Assembly (NCBI RefSeq): GCF_006968745.1
Contig: NZ_CP030118.1
Location: 4,492,399-4,556,398 of the forward strand
Origin: Brasilonema sennae CENA114
Lineage (GTDB): Bacteria > Cyanobacteriota > Cyanobacteriia > Cyanobacteriales > Nostocaceae
Reading direction: 5' to 3'
Length of the DNA stretch: 64,000 nucleotides
Positions 55,289-64,000 of this stretch are shown one piece after another. How positions within the stretch are numbered: position 1 is the first letter of the stretch; each line of letters starts with the position of its first letter. A program made the position numbers and the translations under genes. Below the pieces are notes generated by a model that was given only the letters and a program-made list of their open reading frames with translations, made no database searches and had not been told where the DNA came from.

Positions 55289-58200
55289 CTAGCTACGGCA
55301 CTTAGCTGGTGTTTGCCAAGAACTGCGAGGCGTGGTATTGGGTGCATCAGCTGTGAAAACTACCTCTCCTTTGGCGTTGAACACCCACCCAGTCGCTTCA
55401 ACTATGGGTTCTGGCGTGGGGTTTGTTGGATTTGTGGAAACAGATGGACTGTTGCCCTTATCACTGTTTGGGTTGAGAGTCACCCAATCTACTTGCACGG
55501 CGTCAGGTGTAAGAATATCTTTTGGGTTAGGTGGTAAGCCGCCGCGTCCAGTGTAAATGAAACTGCTTTTCGCGTAGTTGGGAGAGTTGCAACCTTGGGC
55601 AAGTTTGGTGTCAACTGGTACTGATGGTAAGTTGACTAAGTCACTGTTTAAGTCAATATCGGGTGTGTTGAGTTCTACTGTACCGCTTAAAGAAGGGTTT
55701 GTTTGCGAGATAGCAGTGATGTCGTTTGTCTGTAATTTAGTGGGGTCTGAATCGTCAGGACGCAATCTCTTAAGTTCTTGGCTACTGAGGGGTGCGATTC
55801 CAAAAATATCAGTAGCGTTAATTGTGATTTTCCCACCAGTGCCACTAAACGCATTGGCAGTGATGTCACTATTCTCATTAGGGACGGTAACGATAAAGCC
55901 CGAGGGAGCATTGATAGTAATGTTACCACCATCACCACCTTTGTTATCATTACCCGCAGAGGTGGAGATGGAACTTCCACGACGCAATAAAAGTAAGTTT
56001 CCTATCTGTAGCCGAAGATCTCCACCCTTACCCGTTGTGGACGTTGCATTAATCCGACTTTGATTATCAAGTTGAATGGTATCTGCCACGATATTCAAAG
56101 TACCAGCATTGCCATCACCAGTACTTTTAACTTCTAATCTCCCTTGATTGTCAATAACCAAGGTTTTTGTTCGCACACTCAAGTTTCCTGCATTGCCACT
56201 ACCTGAGGTTGTTGCAACAATTCCACCGCTATTGATTTTCAAAGATTCAGCAGTAACTGTAATTTGTCCAGCATTACCCGTGCCCAAGGTGTTGGTACTG
56301 ATATCTGCTGTGTTTATCACCATAGGACCTGCGACATTAATGTTGATTTCTCCGGCTTTACCTGTGGTGTTACTTGTACTGCTATTGATGGGCGAATTTT
56401 CAAGCTCAAAAGAATTTGCGTAGATGCTGATTTTTCCTGCGTCACCCTTACCAACGGAGTTAGTAAAAATACCTTTAGGGTTCCGTAACACCATACGCTC
56501 TGCGACATTAATGTTGATTTCTCCGGCGTTACCTGTGCTATATTCTTGAAGCGCCTGGCTATTGATCCGCGAACTGTCAAGCAGCAAGGAATTTGCATAG
56601 ATGTTGATTTTTCCAGCGTCACCCGTCGTGCCATAAACGTCAGTATATATACCTGAAGACTTGCTCTCAAAAGAACCTGCGACATTAATGTTGATTTCTC
56701 CGGCGTTACCTGTGATAAACGTACGACTATAGACTCCCGAATTTTCTATCAACAAGGAATTTGCAGTAATGCTGATTTTTGCAGCGTTACCCGTCTGGGT
56801 ATTGGTCACTATACCTGCTCGATTTCCCACCATAGGACCTGCGACATTAATGTTGATTTCTCCGGCTTTACCTGTACTATTTTTCTCTGTACGACTAACG
56901 ATCGCCCCTCCGCCTTCAATCCGCAAAGAATTTGCGCTCATGTCGATTTTTCCAGCGTTACCCTGACCAAAAGAGTAAGTATCTATACTTGAAGCCCGTA
57001 GCTCCATAGGACCTGCGACATTAATGTTGACTTCTCCGCCGTTACCTGTGCTATCGTTCCCCGTACCGTTAACCAAACCATATCGGTCTTCAATCACTAA
57101 AGAATTAGCTTTTATTTCCATCCGTCCGGCGTTACCTGCACCATCAGTATTACTGCTTAGCCCACTGTAGTTACCGATAAAAATAGAATCAGCTTGTAAG
57201 GTAATGTCTCCAGCTTTTCCCGATTCTTGTACGCGAGTACCCAAACCAGCCTTATTCTCAAGCCTGATAGAGTTGTTAGCAACCACTATTATTTGTCCGG
57301 TATTCCCCGAACTGAAACTATTAGAGCTGATGTCAGACTGATTGATAACTATCTCTTTGCCGACAAAGCTGATTTCTCCTCCATTTCTGTCACCAAGCGT
57401 ATCAGCTCGTAGAATGGACTGTTCGGTGAAATTGATGTTTTTACCGGCGATCGCAATGGCACCACCGCCCACTCCTGTAGTACTTACGAACGATTTCCCA
57501 GAGAATTGGATGTCTGCAAAACTGGGAGCGGCTTCATAACCCAGCTTCCAACCTTCTGGTACCGAGACGAGACTCACAGCCCCATTGCTGCCAACACTGC
57601 CGATTTCAATCCGTCCTGCTGGTGACTTGAGAACACCACCCTCAACAGATACTTTACCCCCCACCAGAGCTAAAGTTTTTCCCGACTCTACCTCCAATCC
57701 CGGAACGCTACTGTTAAGACGAGGACGGGGTTTTCCTGGATCAGCAGCAAAACTATACTTGATAATAGCCGAATCATATGCAAATTCGTGCCCAAGTCCT
57801 TGTACCTTAATTTCCCCTGGATTTGTGCCCAGACCGAGTCCAATAGGTGCAGTTATCGTCAATAGGGGTTTATCTGGTGATGGAGTGGCACTGAATTTAG
57901 TACCATCGGCAAAATTTATACTGCTGGCAGTGCTACCAATAAACGAACCTCCAATATTTAAACTGGCATTGGGACCAAAAATAATCCCATTGGGATTAAT
58001 TATAAACACGTTAGCTGTCCCGTTAGCTTTAATTAACCCATCGATATTAGATACTGAGCCACCCGTTACCCGACTAATGATATTTTGAACATCCGCAGCA
58101 TTGTTAAAGAAAGCAGTGTCACCAGCACGAACAGAGAACTCCTTAAAACTGTGGAACAAGTTGCTTCCGGCTTGCGTTCCTCCAGTGATAACGCTGGTGT

Positions 58201-58342
58201 TCCCCGACTCTGTGACGTTGGAGTTATTAGGTAAAGTGCCGTCTGGAGTGATTTGGGCAAGAGCACAATTTGCAAAGAAAGCATACGCACCACCTATGGC
58301 AATACCTAAGAACCAACCCCAACGAGTAATCATTCCGGACAT
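55289..58342 (-). CDS. two-partner secretion exoprotein (filamentous haemagglutinin-like TpsA)
   Basis: 1017 residues. Signal peptide (FLGIAIGGAYAFFANCALAQ), TPS domain (NLFHSFKEFSV, NIISRVTGG, NVFIINPNGIIFG), then about eight repeats of 40-50 residues (INVAGPMV…TGNAGKISI.ANSL.IENS) forming a likely beta-helix. The same C-terminal module as the exoprotein at 46331 ends in CR-S. Its repeats show near-identical DNA (GACCTGCGACATTAATGTTG recurring at about 56328, 56848 and 57010). No TpsB of its own; it may use the transporter at 49584. Confidence 0.92.
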   Translation of the reverse strand: MSGMITRWGWFLGIAIGGAYAFFANCALAQITPDGTLPNNSNVTESGNTSVITGGTQAGSNLFHSFKEFSVRAGDTAFFNNAADVQNIISRVTGGSVSNIDGLIKANGTANVFIINPNGIIFGPNASLNIGGSFIGSTASSINFADGTKFSATPSPDKPLLTITAPIGLGLGTNPGEIKVQGLGHEFAYDSAIIKYSFAADPGKPRPRLNSSVPGLEVESGKTLALVGGKVSVEGGVLKSPAGRIEIGSVGSNGAVSLVSVPEGWKLGYEAAPSFADIQFSGKSFVSTTGVGGGAIAIAGKNINFTEQSILRADTLGDRNGGEISFVGKEIVINQSDISSNSFSSGNTGQIIVVANNSIRLENKAGLGTRVQESGKAGDITLQADSIFIGNYSGLSSNTDGAGNAGRMEIKANSLVIEDRYGLVNGTGNDSTGNGGEVNINVAGPMELRASSIDTYSFGQGNAGKIDMSANSLRIEGGGAIVSRTEKNSTGKAGEININVAGPMVGNRAGIVTNTQTGNAAKISITANSLLIENSGVYSRTFITGNAGEININVAGSFESKSSGIYTDVYGTTGDAGKINIYANSLLLDSSRINSQALQEYSTGNAGEININVAERMVLRNPKGIFTNSVGKGDAGKISIYANSFELENSPINSSTSNTTGKAGEININVAGPMVINTADISTNTLGTGNAGQITVTAESLKINSGGIVATTSGSGNAGNLSVRTKTLVIDNQGRLEVKSTGDGNAGTLNIVADTIQLDNQSRINATSTTGKGGDLRLQIGNLLLLRRGSSISTSAGNDNKGGDGGNITINAPSGFIVTVPNENSDITANAFSGTGGKITINATDIFGIAPLSSQELKRLRPDDSDPTKLQTNDITAISQTNPSLSGTVELNTPDIDLNSDLVNLPSVPVDTKLAQGCNSPNYAKSSFIYTGRGGLPPNPKDILTPDAVQVDWVTLNPNSDKGNSPSVSTNPTNPTPEPIVEATGWVFNAKGEVVFTADAPNTTPRSSWQTPAKCRS

Positions 58343-58509
58343 TGCACTCCCCCCAAGCGTTTGGCGTTGCTAAACAATGGTTATGGCACTAGTACAAAGT
58401 AAACCACATCTAGTGCTACTCAAAGTACCTCTGTTTGCTTCTCGGTTTCTAATACACGAGTTTTATGCAAAAACTTCTATTTCTTAACAAAAGTTCATGA
58501 AAGGAAAAT

Positions 58510-60792
58510 TTAAGTACGACACTTAGCGGGCTTGTTCCAAGAACTGCGAGGCGTGGTGGTGGGTGCATCAGCTGTGAAGACTACCTCGCCTTTAGCGTTG
58601 AACACCCACCCAGTTGCTTCAACTATGGGTTCTGGCGTAGGCTTTGTTGGTGTCGAAACAGATGGAGTGTTGCTCTTGTCACTGTTTGGGTTGAGAGTCA
58701 CCCAATCTACTTGCACGGCGTCAGGTGTGAGAATGTCTTTGGGGTTTGGAGGTAAGCCGCCGCGCCCGGTGATAATGAAACTGCTTTGGGCGTAGTTGGG
58801 GGAGTTGCAGCTTTGGGCGAGTTTGGTGTCAACTGGTACTGATGGTAAGGTGACTAAGCCGGTGTTGAGGTCTACATCGGGTGTGTTGATTTCTATAGTG
58901 CCACTTAAAGAAGGGTTTGTTTGCGAGATAGCAGTGATGTCGTTTGTCTGTAATTTAGTGGGGTCTGAATCGTCAGGACGCAACCTCTTAAGTTCTTGGC
59001 TACTTAGCGGTGCGATTCCAAAAATATCAGTAGCGTTAATTGTGACTCTGCCACCACTGCCCTCAAAGGCATTAGCGGTGATGTCACTGTTTTCACCGGG
59101 TCTGGCAACGATGAAACCATTGGGGACATTGATAATGATGTTGCCACCATCACCACCACCACCAGCTTTACCTGCTGTAGTAGATATCTGACTGTTGCCG
59201 CGCATGAGCAATAAGTCCAGACCTTGCAGCGTAATATTCCCACCTTTACCGGATGCGGTTTCAGCTACAATGGCTCCTTTGTTGTCTAACCGGATCGAGG
59301 GAGATGTAATCTGAAGGTTGCCTGCATTCCCTGAGTTTACCGCACTTACAGTGACTTGAGCTTTATCCCGAACTATCAACTGTCCAGTAGCAATGCTTAT
59401 GTCTCCAGCAACACCGCTACTTAGAGATCGAGCAAACAAGCCACTGGGTTCGCCATCATTTGGTGCCGTTCCGCTCAGTTCCACTTTGTCAGAGGCGCGT
59501 ACGTCAATCGTTCCCCCTTTGCCTTGGCTACGCATACGAGCACTAGCTGCTATCTGTCCTCCATCCCGAACAATCAGCTGTCCTGTTTCAATCCTTATGT
59601 CTCCGGCATCTCCAGACGCTCTTGTTGAAGTAAACAAGCCACTACGTTCTTCAGCCGATATTCCAATAACTTGGATAGAGTCCCTTGCATTCACGGACAA
59701 AGTTCCTCCCCGTCCCTTGTTACTAGTGATAGCTGAGACTTGTGCTCCATCCTGAAGAATCAACTGCCCAGTTTCAATCCTCAATTCTCCGGCATTTCCA
59801 GATCCTAGTGTCTCAGCCAACAGACGGCTTCGTTCCAAAAGTTCTACCAACTCTGATGCGTTCACCACTAATGTTCCTCCGGGTTCTGAGCCTTGGTTAT
59901 TAACACTAACCTCTGAACCATTGCTAAGTATAATACGCTTGCCTGAAAGCTGAATACTGCCTCCGCCTGTGCCAGTAGCGGTTACTCTAGTTGCATTGGT
60001 GAGAGAGACATCTGCTCGTTGCACTCCTTGGGGAAAATCTAGGCGGAAATTGTTGCGACCATTGCTACTATCAATGTTTAACCCTACTGTTCCTACTCCT
60101 GCTAATCCTCCTAATTCAATTCGACCACTTTCTGCCCGTAGTATCGCTCTGTCCAACTTCACATCGCCACCCACTAGTAGTAGACTCTGACCTTGAGGAA
60201 CAAATAATCGAATTGCTCTATTTACTTGAATCGAGCTAGTAGATCCAGATGGAATTTGATTGAATAGAAATGCGGAGGGATTTACTGTCAGCAAGGGGTT
60301 AAGCGGATTGACGGGTGAAGTCATAGAGAATTCTCCACCGCCAGGAAACTGGATAGCATTGGCTGTTGTTGCTATAAATGAACCGCCAATCCTTAATTGG
60401 GCATCCCGACCAAATAAGATACCACTGGGGTTTATGAGAAAGAGATTAGCTTTACCCTTCGCCTGAAGTGTTCCCTGGATGTCAGAGGCGTTTCCCCCTG
60501 TAACTCGTACCAAAATATTTTTGATGTTAGAGGCATTAAGAAAACTGGCTACCTCGGCATTCTTAACACTAAAGTTGCTGAAACTATGGAATAGATTTGT
60601 ATTGCCAACGGTTTTACCCTCCGTGATTTCCAGGGTAGTACCGTTGATTGTAACTTGAGTTCCCAAAGAGGGATCGGCTGTTACCTGAGCTAAGGTGCTA
60701 TCGCCCCCTTTTCCTGGGAGCAACCCAACTAGAATCAGCAAGCCTGACAATCCTAACTGGTAAGCCTGAGTGAGCCAACTTCTTGATGTCAC
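58510..60792 (-). CDS. two-partner secretion exoprotein (filamentous haemagglutinin-like TpsA)
   Basis: 760 residues. Signal peptide (GLSGLLILVGLLPGKGGDSTLAQ), TPS domain (NLFHSFSNFSVKNAE, NILVRVTGG, NLFLINPSGILFG), a shorter beta-helix region with four or five repeats (SGNAGELRIETGQLILQDGAQV and variants), and the shared C-terminal module ending in KCRT. Its last about 400 codons' worth of 3' DNA is strikingly close to that of the gene at 55289, including about 80 identical bases at 58906-58985. It is the first gene of the two on this strand, 167 bases apart. Confidence 0.92.
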   Translation of the reverse strand: MTSRSWLTQAYQLGLSGLLILVGLLPGKGGDSTLAQVTADPSLGTQVTINGTTLEITEGKTVGNTNLFHSFSNFSVKNAEVASFLNASNIKNILVRVTGGNASDIQGTLQAKGKANLFLINPSGILFGRDAQLRIGGSFIATTANAIQFPGGGEFSMTSPVNPLNPLLTVNPSAFLFNQIPSGSTSSIQVNRAIRLFVPQGQSLLLVGGDVKLDRAILRAESGRIELGGLAGVGTVGLNIDSSNGRNNFRLDFPQGVQRADVSLTNATRVTATGTGGGSIQLSGKRIILSNGSEVSVNNQGSEPGGTLVVNASELVELLERSRLLAETLGSGNAGELRIETGQLILQDGAQVSAITSNKGRGGTLSVNARDSIQVIGISAEERSGLFTSTRASGDAGDIRIETGQLIVRDGGQIAASARMRSQGKGGTIDVRASDKVELSGTAPNDGEPSGLFARSLSSGVAGDISIATGQLIVRDKAQVTVSAVNSGNAGNLQITSPSIRLDNKGAIVAETASGKGGNITLQGLDLLLMRGNSQISTTAGKAGGGGDGGNIIINVPNGFIVARPGENSDITANAFEGSGGRVTINATDIFGIAPLSSQELKRLRPDDSDPTKLQTNDITAISQTNPSLSGTIEINTPDVDLNTGLVTLPSVPVDTKLAQSCNSPNYAQSSFIITGRGGLPPNPKDILTPDAVQVDWVTLNPNSDKSNTPSVSTPTKPTPEPIVEATGWVFNAKGEVVFTADAPTTTPRSSWNKPAKCRT

Positions 60793-60821
60793 AGAATTTA
60801 TCTCCTAGCCCTTGAAAGTAC

Positions 60822-61457
60822 TTAAACTGGGCTTGTTGTAGTCACGATAGAAGAAGTAATATCACCCCAGCCAAGCTTAGGAGCTAGCAAGGCTATCTGC
60901 TGCGTATCATAAAATAGAGCACCAGTGTCTGTATGGTACGTTAAACTGCCATTATTAACTTGCACAACGCTTTTACTCGAGCCAATGTTTAGTGGAGGAG
61001 TTGTAAACTGAGTAGAGTTGATGGCAACACCTTCATTCAGTACATCTTTGGTTACGGACAATAATCGCTGATAATTATCATTATCATCCTTGCTATTATG
61101 CGGGGCAGTCCTAACAACAATAAGATCCTCACCAGGTTTGAAGTCTGTAATGCGATCGATACCGCCACCTGAGTAATAAAGTTCAAAGATATCACGACCC
61201 GCACCACCAGTGAGAATGTCATCGCCAAATTCCCCAGCTAAGGTATCGTCCCCCGATCCACCTGTGATAGTGTCATTGCCTTGTAAGCCGTATATTAATA
61301 GGTCATCTTTTCGTACACTATAGTTTAGGTTATCGTTTCCAGAAGTGCCTTTAATAGTTTCCACGTTCATTACTCCCTGATTAATTAGTGATTCAACTCC
61401 GTTAGAGTTACTTGATGTGTAGAGAGAGATTTGAGATTTGTTTATCTTGACTAGCAT
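60822..61457 (-). CDS. RTX calcium-binding repeat protein
   Basis: 211 residues. Nonapeptide repeats GLQGNDTITGGSGDDTLAGE and GDDILTGGAGRDIF form a Ca2+-binding beta-roll, preceded by GTSGNDNLNY. A C-terminal domain (DRITDFKPGEDLIVV…) resembles the closing part of RTX proteins, where a type I secretion signal lies. No signal peptide. Probably exported by a type I system encoded elsewhere. It lies 29 bases upstream of an exoprotein gene on the same strand, so they may be co-transcribed. Confidence 0.88.
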   Translation of the reverse strand: MLVKINKSQISLYTSSNSNGVESLINQGVMNVETIKGTSGNDNLNYSVRKDDLLIYGLQGNDTITGGSGDDTLAGEFGDDILTGGAGRDIFELYYSGGGIDRITDFKPGEDLIVVRTAPHNSKDDNDNYQRLLSVTKDVLNEGVAINSTQFTTPPLNIGSSKSVVQVNNGSLTYHTDTGALFYDTQQIALLAPKLGWGDITSSIVTTTSPV

Positions 61458-61850
61458 TGGAGGTGAACTGGGTTAAGGTACAAAACTGCGCGATACGCTC
61501 TGCGTCAAGCCTCTGGCTTATCGCCCCCCCACCACTAACAAATTCTCTAACGCCAACCTCCAACACCAACCCTGCCAATATCGATTCATCTCAAATATGG
61601 CTCATTTAAGAAGTTCTGGTTAAGTCAGCGCCCTGTTAAGTGCTTGGTTCTAATTGATAAAATACTTATTACACCTCACCACAAAAAGGGGTTGGAAATC
61701 AAAATTCTGATGACTTTGAACGAAGTTCATTTAAGCAGCGAATTCCGTACCTCATTTATGGTGGGCTGTACTTATGATAGGTTAATGCTACAACATTTTC
61801 TCTATCAAAATTATAACACTCTGTTTATCTACATGAGTGCAAAATCACGA
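61458..61850. other. intergenic region
   Basis: No convincing gene. A short repeat-like block (GCGATACGCTCTGCGTC) lies at about 61480. The plus-strand open frame at 61644-61919 overlaps the DUF928 gene and resembles nothing. Confidence 0.5.
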
Positions 61851-62630
61851 TTATCTTTCCATACCATAACGCCCAACAATCGGCGCAGTAGCAAACTCTT
61901 CCAAACCAACGGCTTTTAACAAATCAGTCCAATCCTGTGCAAGTGTAGATGAACTTGAATTAGTACGGCGCATATCAGCTAAATTCGTAACAGCATCCTG
62001 CCAAATTTGATTAACAGCATAGACAGGGTATTCTTTCGGTTTTGCCGCTTTTAACTGATTTTCAAGATTTGGGGTAAGCGCAACTTTTTGCACCCATGCT
62101 TTTACGTAATAGTAATCAGATGCGTTTTCCGGGTTGCCACAATAAACTTTGAAGTACCATTGATACTTATTGTCTTGCTTGAGCGCATATTGCGGATTTT
62201 GTGGCAGAGTAATGCCAATGATACCAGACCTATCAGGCAGCTTCAAAGGTGTCTTGTAGATATTTTTGCCTCTCTCGTCCTGAAACACAAACTCTCCAGA
62301 ACGCAAGTTAGTGGGTAAGTCGGGAAGATAAACCCAAAAGGTTGGATACTCGGAGACTGTTAATGATAAGAAAGATATCGCTTCATTGACAGTTCCCTCA
62401 CCTGGAACTAATGCAGTCACGGGCTGTTTCAAGTCTGGACAGCCATTACGTCTTGCCCCTCCTTGGCGGCGACCGACAGGTGCACCACTACGTGGAAAGT
62501 TCAATTTCTCAAGGCGGTTCTGTGTATTTGCATTCTTATTCTTGACTGGTTGAGCAACCTGTGGTTGCACTTGTGGAGAGTAACTCACAAGACAAAGGAG
62601 TATCACAGGGATAACGCCAGCAAGTTTCAT
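61851..62630 (-). CDS. DUF928 family protein
   Basis: 259 residues with a signal peptide (MKLAGVIPVILLCLVSYS). The body shows the DUF928 pattern: GAPVGRRQGGARRNGCPDLK, TVSEYPTFWVYLP, GIIGITLPQNPQYAL and YQWYFKVYCG. The family is largely cyanobacterial and tends to occur with CHAT, CHASE2 and TPR proteins. Function unknown; periplasmic by its signal. It lies 66 bases after the CHAT-CHASE2 gene and is likely in the same operon. Confidence 0.9.
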   Translation of the reverse strand: MKLAGVIPVILLCLVSYSPQVQPQVAQPVKNKNANTQNRLEKLNFPRSGAPVGRRQGGARRNGCPDLKQPVTALVPGEGTVNEAISFLSLTVSEYPTFWVYLPDLPTNLRSGEFVFQDERGKNIYKTPLKLPDRSGIIGITLPQNPQYALKQDNKYQWYFKVYCGNPENASDYYYVKAWVQKVALTPNLENQLKAAKPKEYPVYAVNQIWQDAVTNLADMRRTNSSSSTLAQDWTDLLKAVGLEEFATAPIVGRYGMER

Positions 62631-62695
62631 AATTAAATATCCATATGCCGATGTTACTATATAACATCAAGATGCAATACCTGTATTCCGGAATT

Positions 62696-64000
62696 TTATC
62701 CTCGTATTTTCCACACTACAGCCATAGCTGTTAATATTAATGTCAAAGCAGGCGGAATTAGTGGTATCCATCCAGCTTGTGTAAAGATGACAAAACAAAT
62801 TCCAAATAATATTGATAGCGCTGCTGCTACCGCCAACCCAAGGTACTCTGGCTTTGAGTAGCACCTAGCTATCATTCCTCCTAGCAACGACCATATCCAA
62901 ACCCAGAGTACTTCCACCCACCCAGACCACCACCACAAAACTTGTCTACCATCCTCAACAGCACTGAGGATATGGCTTATCATCTGCGCTTGCACGAACA
63001 CTCCTGGTATTTTCTTGTTGTGGGAAGGAGTCTTCCAATGATCAGAAGTGCTTGGGGCTGTAACGCCAATAAGGACAATACGATTTTTTAATAACTTTGA
63101 GTTAATTTGGCTATTGCCGCTAAGTATATCTCTAAGAGATACAGTCTCAGCAATGTTTTCTTGAGGACGCAGCGAACGATAATTCAGCAGCACTTGATAT
63201 CCTGCTGATGCATCCACTGCTTGGTAACCGCTAGTGTGTTCCTTTAATGGTTTAAACAAAACGTTGCCAATTTTTAAGTCCCCTTGTGGGGTGATATCTG
63301 CTTTGATACCTTGGTCAAGCAAATAGTGACGTGCAAGCTGAAGGCTCAAAGCATTCTCTGCCTGACAAGGAGACTTTGCCGGAGGGGTGAGATACAATAA
63401 CTGGCGACGTGCGACTTCATCAGAATCTGCCACAAAATCACTAAAACTCTGGCGTTCTTCTGGAACTTCCTCAGGAGGGTGAATACCATCAGGTGCGTCA
63501 TCAGCATCAGCAGGAATTTTGCACACTGCAAAAATACGGTCATCCTGCTTTAGGCGAGTGATTAAATCTGCATAGTTGGGGTCTACAGAGAAATCCCGAT
63601 AAATATCTATACCGATAGTTGTTGGTTGATACTGCTCAAGTTTTTGCAGCAATTGAGCAAGTGCTTTATCCGAAAGCGATCCTGTCCTTTTCATCCCCTT
63701 CTGGTTCTGATAACGAATATCTGCTTCATCAACAGTAACTATCATTAGACGTGGATCTGAGCTTTCAATTCGGGGTCGCAGTTGCATAAGATGGTCGTAA
63801 GCTTGTAATTCCCAAGGTTGTAGCATTCCCAAATAGCGCACTCCCATGACTATACTTGTGACAAGGACACTCGCCATAAGCACAGTCAGAAGTTGACGTA
63901 ATGAATCGCTTTTTTGAGTGCTTAATTCTCGCCAAGTCAGGGGGACAACTCTGGGATTTTGGATTAACACTGGTAACCAAGTCGCATTCGGAAATTTATC
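62696..64000 (-). CDS. CHAT - CHASE2 membrane protein, 5' end outside the window
   Basis: The frame stays open to the window edge; the first visible residues read DKFPNATWLPVLIQNPR, the hallmark end of a CHAT protease domain, so the catalytic part lies beyond 64000. Then comes a CHASE2 sensor domain (about 280 residues: YDHLMQLRPRIESSDPRLMI, TIGIDIYRDF, NRIVLIGVTAPSTSDHWKTP) between a first membrane helix and three C-terminal helices. CHASE2 senses something outside the membrane; here it would regulate a cytosolic CHAT protease. It heads the DUF928 gene. Confidence 0.88.
   Translation of the reverse strand, partial: DKFPNATWLPVLIQNPRVVPLTWRELSTQKSDSLRQLLTVLMASVLVTSIVMGVRYLGMLQPWELQAYDHLMQLRPRIESSDPRLMIVTVDEADIRYQNQKGMKRTGSLSDKALAQLLQKLEQYQPTTIGIDIYRDFSVDPNYADLITRLKQDDRIFAVCKIPADADDAPDGIHPPEEVPEERQSFSDFVADSDEVARRQLLYLTPPAKSPCQAENALSLQLARHYLLDQGIKADITPQGDLKIGNVLFKPLKEHTSGYQAVDASAGYQVLLNYRSLRPQENIAETVSLRDILSGNSQINSKLLKNRIVLIGVTAPSTSDHWKTPSHNKKIPGVFVQAQMISHILSAVEDGRQVLWWWSGWVEVLWVWIWSLLGGMIARCYSKPEYLGLAVAAALSILFGICFVIFTQAGWIPLIPPALTLILTAMAVVWKIRG

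Noticed and set aside
61644..61919. 91-residue plus-strand frame
   Set aside because: Overlaps the DUF928 gene end; no domain or ribosome site.

Overview
The window comes from a filamentous, probably heterocyst-forming cyanobacterium of the Nostocales. The signs are many GCGATCGC (HIP1) octamers, abundant short dispersed repeats of the CAGTTATCAGTTA / GTTCACTGTTCACT type between genes, small insertion-element derivatives, and families typical of these genomes: giant kinase/ATPase/histidine kinase hybrids, CHAT proteins, DUF928, CHASE2, filamentous-haemagglutinin-like exoproteins and an Npun_R2479-type HD protein. No species can be named from the sequence alone.

Layout. 1-1.6 kb: a Mo-cofactor oxidoreductase-like gene, followed by decayed DNA holding a Mop-domain remnant and a MITE with a clear 8-bp target duplication. 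1.6-3.8 kb: a compact candidate RiPP locus, made of a 63-residue double-glycine precursor with a CPAC core, a DUF692/MNIO iron oxidase and a partner protein with a PqqD-like end. 4-7.5 kb: dnaG and a cell-wall hydrolase. 7.5-9.4 kb: a long stretch without convincing genes. 9.4-14.2 kb: mixed single genes (acyltransferase, GAF protein, DUF3891, sugar ABC permease, methyltransferase). 14.5-16.5 kb: a G+C-richer block (VOC protein, membrane-anchored methyltransferase, AraC regulator) that looks acquired.

16.5-23 kb is a redox and electrophile-defence island: an ArsR-type regulator facing thioredoxin across a perfect palindrome, then two short-chain dehydrogenases, an Old Yellow Enzyme, a nitroreductase, a glutathione transferase and an NAD(P)H:quinone-type flavoprotein. 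An intradiol dioxygenase and a lipocalin-like remnant follow at 26.5-27.6 kb, after a CHAT-HTH-ATPase conflict-type protein at 23.7 kb. 28-31 kb holds a membrane alpha/beta hydrolase and a truncated carotenoid oxygenase. 31.5-39.6 kb is a signalling operon: a 1820-residue Ser/Thr kinase-ATPase-GAF-histidine kinase, a lone receiver, and a receiver-PAS-AAA-like ATPase fusion.

39.7-45.7 kb is housekeeping: a SpoU-type rRNA methyltransferase, two tRNA-Leu genes (CAG and CAA), murA, an M48 peptidase whose end overlaps the tRNA, an OppC-type permease and an HD protein. 46.3-64 kb is a surface and secretion island: a two-partner secretion operon (exoprotein, TpsB transporter, exported TPR-CHAT protease), two further exoproteins on the other strand sharing the same C-terminal module, an RTX-repeat protein, DUF928, and a CHAT-CHASE2 protein running off the window. 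A VapC/antitoxin pair and a ParD remnant sit inside it.

The strongest candidate for an undescribed system is the MNIO RiPP locus at 1.58-3.84 kb. The next is the exported CHAT protease translationally coupled to two-partner secretion.
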